Positions 6,083-7,577 of a DNA stretch of 7,577 bases are shown piece after piece. The notes beneath the pieces were generated by a model. The model worked only from the letters and a program-made list of their open reading frames with translations, had not been told where the DNA came from and made no database searches. The position numbers were made by a program, and so were the translations under genes. The stretch lies in NCBI GenBank assembly GCA_013815505.1, contig JACDGA010000082.1, forward strand, positions 1 through 7,577, in the 5' to 3' direction. Each line of letters begins with the position of its first letter. The first letter of the stretch is position 1. Source of the DNA: Acidimicrobiia bacterium. Lineage in GTDB: Bacteria; Actinomycetota; Acidimicrobiia; Acidimicrobiales; Ilumatobacteraceae.

Positions 6083-6361
6083 TCAGAGCCGCGTGGTCGA
6101 TGCGATGTCGTGCTGGTCGACGGCGGCGTCGCGGATCACGGCCGACTGGTCGTCGCCCGGCCCGGAGCCGCGGAACGTCTCGACGTCGGCGACGGTCTCC
6201 CACTGTTCGAACACGTTGATGCGATCGGCGTCGAGCCGATCGGCGGAGAGGTGGAAGTCGATGCACCCCGGCGCAGCACGGGCGAGTCGGATCACCTCGT
6301 CGCAGGACTCGAGGTAGCGGTCGCGGTCGTTCACGTGGAGCGTGCCGGAGACGATGATCAT
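6083..6361 (-). CDS. Antibiotic biosynthesis monooxygenase (ABM) fold protein
   Basis: This 92-residue protein is a small ferredoxin-like alpha/beta-barrel of the ABM family. Members act as dimers, usually without cofactor, as quinol or polyketide monooxygenases or as proteins of unknown detoxifying role. Landmarks are the opening strand MIIVSGTLHV (1-10), APGCIDFHLSAD (30-41), RINVFEQW (47-54) and FRGSGPGDDQ (63-72). The GSGP-type segment is common in stand-alone bacterial members. The ATG at 6361 is supported by GAGAGG nine bases upstream; a longer in-frame start at 6418 adds 19 residues that do not look like the family. It converges on the LysR gene with a 16-base gap and diverges from the ComF-like gene. 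Nothing ties it functionally to the sugar locus. The substrate is unknown. Confidence 0.87.
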   Translation of the reverse strand: MIIVSGTLHVNDRDRYLESCDEVIRLARAAPGCIDFHLSADRLDADRINVFEQWETVADVETFRGSGPGDDQSAVIRDAAVDQHDIASTTRL

Positions 6362-6495
6362 TGGGTGGGACCTCTCGAGGGCCGATGTTGCCAGTGTCGA
6401 CGGTGCGCGGAGTGCCAACTCATCGCCCGACGCACGAAATACCGGCTCAGCACACCTGTGCGAGCAGTGTCACACCCCCTTGCGACGCTGCGGTC
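6362..6495. other. Divergent intergenic region between ABM and ComF-like genes
   Basis: These 134 bases carry the ribosome binding site of the ABM gene (GAGAGG near its right-hand side) and must hold promoters for both directions, but no convincing -35/-10 pair is visible. There is an odd palindrome GTGT-C-ACAC just upstream of the ComF-like gene, and no coding potential that resembles a protein family. Confidence 0.5.
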
Positions 6496-7176
6496 ATGAT
6501 CTTCGTCGAGCATTGTGCAGGTTGCGGGCGACGCGGGCCGGTGCTGTGTCGCACCTGCCGCTTCGCCCTCGTCGCGAGTGGCATCACCACCCCGTCGGGC
6601 GTCATCGCCGCGGTGCCATTCCGCGGGCGGGCACGCGATGTCGTGCTCGGTCTGAAGTACGGCAACCGGCGGGCGGTCTCACGCCACCTCGCCGGTCTGC
6701 TGGTGAACCGGCTGATCGAGACGGGCGCGCACCGTGACGTCGACGTGGTGACGTGGGCGCCGACGTCGACGGCTCGTCGCCGGCGTCGCGGATTCGACCA
6801 GGCCGAGCTCGTCGCCACGACCGTCGCTCGGCAGCTGGGCCTCCCGGTCCGGGCGTTGCTGCGACGCACCGACGAGAGCCAGCAGACCGGTGTCGGGCGG
6901 GCTGAGCGCCAGCAGCAGGCGACGTTCGTCGCCCACCCACGCACCGACGGGCGCCACGTGCTGGTGGTCGACGACGTCGTCACCACCGGTGCGACGCTGC
7001 GCCACGCCGAGCGCGCCCTGCGCACCGCAGGCGCGGCCACCGTGCATTGCGCTGCGGTCGCGGCGACGCCCGACGGACGCAGCCACGGCGAGCTCGTCGT
7101 CGGTCCGTGGACGTCCACGGTCGCAGCTCCCGCCGTGACGGCAGGTCGTCACGGCGACCGCCACCACGTCGCCTGA
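6496..7176 (+). CDS. ComF-family phosphoribosyltransferase-like protein
   Basis: This 226-residue protein has the two-part ComF architecture. An N-terminal zinc ribbon has C7-x2-C10 and C18-x2-C21. A type I phosphoribosyltransferase domain follows, with the PRPP-binding loop VLVVDDVVTTGAT (155-167). Between them lie the family-specific stretches RRRRRGFDQAELVA (94-107) and QTGVGRAER (130-138). In competent bacteria ComF assists DNA uptake or later processing of single-stranded DNA; in most Actinobacteria its role is not established, and the gene usually stands alone, as here. The ATG at 6496 is chosen because the zinc ribbon begins seven residues later. No Shine-Dalgarno sequence is evident, so translation may be leaderless. 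The open frame extends upstream to 6361, but that part overlaps the ABM start and looks like non-coding sequence. A strong GC hairpin follows its stop codon. Confidence 0.92.
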   Translation: MIFVEHCAGCGRRGPVLCRTCRFALVASGITTPSGVIAAVPFRGRARDVVLGLKYGNRRAVSRHLAGLLVNRLIETGAHRDVDVVTWAPTSTARRRRRGFDQAELVATTVARQLGLPVRALLRRTDESQQTGVGRAERQQQATFVAHPRTDGRHVLVVDDVVTTGATLRHAERALRTAGAATVHCAAVAATPDGRSHGELVVGPWTSTVAAPAVTAGRHGDRHHVA

Positions 7177-7181
7177 CCGGT

Positions 7182-7200
7182 GCGGCGATTGCGTCGCCGC
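7182..7200 (+). terminator. Strong GC hairpin after the ComF-like gene
   Basis: A perfect 7-bp stem, GCGGCGA / TCGCCGC, with loop TTGCG begins 5 bases after the stop codon. It is likely to end or stabilise the ComF-like message, although no U-run follows. Most of this hairpin sequence is repeated 175 bases downstream (7356-7372), where the stem is spoiled by a C-to-G change, so terminator and repeat boundary are the same sequence. Confidence 0.55.
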
Positions 7201-7232
7201 CGAGCTGGACACGCACCCGACCGCGCCCCCGC

Positions 7233-7354
7233 TCCCGTTTCTGTGTCACCGCATACGTCGAGTCTCGGCGTTGTTCGTGACTCAGAGCGGCGGTCCCGTT
7301 TCTGTGTCACCACATACGTCGAGTCTCGGCGTTGTTCGTGACTCAGAGTGGCGG
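7233..7354. repeat. Two tandem 61-base structured repeats
   Basis: Unit 1 (7233-7293) and unit 2 (7294-7354) are identical except at two positions (G7251/A7312 and C7288/T7349). Each unit has outer inverted arms TCTGTGTCAC and GTGACTCAGA (one mismatch), separated by 27 bases. Inside them is a second dyad, ACG-T-CGAG-T-CTCG-G-CGT (centred on 7263 in unit 1). The nested dyads would fold into a cruciform or RNA hairpin and resemble REP-type intergenic elements. The sequence lacks the multiple short units and unique spacers of a CRISPR array. Confidence 0.9.
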
Positions 7355-7396
7355 TTGCGGCGATTGCGTCGCGGCCGGCCGGGGTACGGCTCGGCC

Positions 7397-7577
7397 ATGT
7401 CGTTCGAACCACGCGTACTGCCGTCGGTGCCCGTCGAGTCGTTGCAGGCTCATCTCGATGCGGGCGGGCGAGCGGGACTCGATGCCGCGCGCAAGGTCGA
7501 GGCCGAGGTGGTCATCGGCGAGTTGGAGGCGTCGGGGCTCCGTGGTCGCGGCGGTGGCGGGTTCGTCACTGGCACGA
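7397..7577 (+). CDS. NuoF-like NADH dehydrogenase 51-kDa subunit family protein (partial)
   Basis: The first 60 codons are present; the gene runs off the right edge. After a short variable N-terminus (MSFEPRVLPS...) comes AEVVIGELEASGLRGRGGGG (37-56) followed by FVTGT. This is the glycine-rich flavin/NADH-binding entry motif of NuoF, HoxF and related formate dehydrogenase beta subunits (usual form SGLRGRGGAGFPTG). Here the motif's Ala and Pro are Gly and Val. These flavoproteins pass electrons from NADH through FMN to an iron-sulfur cluster. With no other Nuo subunits in view, it could be a stand-alone NuoF-like protein with an SLBB domain rather than part of complex I. The ATG is preceded by no clear ribosome binding site; the start is chosen because it is the first ATG and gives the normal distance to the motif. 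Confidence 0.8.
   Translation, partial: MSFEPRVLPSVPVESLQAHLDAGGRAGLDAARKVEAEVVIGELEASGLRGRGGGGFVTGT

Larger units (their letters stand above)
7181..7372. repeat. Repeat cassette bounded by a 17-base direct repeat
   Basis: TGCGGCGATTGCGTCGC occurs identically at 7181-7197 and 7356-7372. Between the copies lie 35 bases without clear features and then two tandem 61-base units that run up to the second copy. The layout suggests either a duplication that carried the ComF terminator hairpin, or a small repetitive element inserted within it. No open frame or transposase is present inside. Confidence 0.6.

Noticed and set aside
6079..6091. Odd palindrome CGGCTC-A-GAGCCG as an operator
   Set aside because: It overlaps the ABM stop codon in a convergent gap. 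A hairpin role at 6068-6081 is simpler, and no regulator site is expected there.
5052..6317. A 421-codon plus-strand open frame over the LysR and ABM genes
   Set aside because: It is Arg/Ala/Gly-rich without domains, and lies in the wrong frame through a clear LysR gene.
6361..6495. Upstream extension of the ComF-like frame
   Set aside because: The added 45 residues overlap the start of the ABM gene and do not resemble ComF, whose zinc ribbon begins right after the ATG at 6496.
7233..7354. CRISPR array
   Set aside because: There are only two units, directly abutting at 61 bases, without unique spacers or cas genes.

Overview
The window is about two-thirds G+C, and its third codon positions are almost all G or C. 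The genes use actinobacterial-type ribosome binding sites, and the sugar-binding lipoprotein carries a long Thr/Gly linker behind its lipobox. Together this suggests a high-GC actinobacterium. Acidimicrobiia (an Ilumatobacter-like organism) is my best guess, but there is no rRNA or marker gene to prove it. Every stretch is explained by a gene or a short intergenic region; no gap exceeds 300 bases.

Left part (51-5064), all on the minus strand and read from right to left: a Gfo/Idh/MocA NAD(P)-dependent sugar oxidoreductase, a flavin-dependent monooxygenase of the SsuD (alkanesulfonate monooxygenase) type, a LacI-family repressor, and a lipoprotein sugar-binding protein of an ABC importer. The first two overlap by four bases (ATGA) and are surely co-transcribed. 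The binding-protein gene has its own upstream region with a textbook LacI-family operator. Its permease genes would lie beyond the left edge. Diverging from this block is a LysR-type regulator (5131-6066), with a T-N11-A box at its own start. My working hypothesis is a sugar-sulfonate (sulfoquinovose-like) uptake and oxygenolytic desulfonation locus: import by the ABC system, possible oxidoreductive glycoside handling by the Gfo/Idh protein, and C-S bond cleavage by the SsuD-like enzyme. The LacI and LysR regulators would then control uptake and catabolism separately. Gene families are well supported; the substrate is inferred.

Right part (6067-7577): a short bidirectional hairpin separates the LysR gene from a convergent antibiotic-biosynthesis-monooxygenase-fold (ABM) protein. 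A divergent ComF-family phosphoribosyltransferase follows. Then comes a 220-base intergenic region with a strong hairpin, two tandem 61-base copies of a structured repeat, and a flanking 17-base direct repeat. The window ends in the first 60 codons of a NuoF-like (NADH dehydrogenase 51-kDa subunit) flavoprotein. These genes look like ordinary housekeeping neighbours; the repeat cassette is the curious part.
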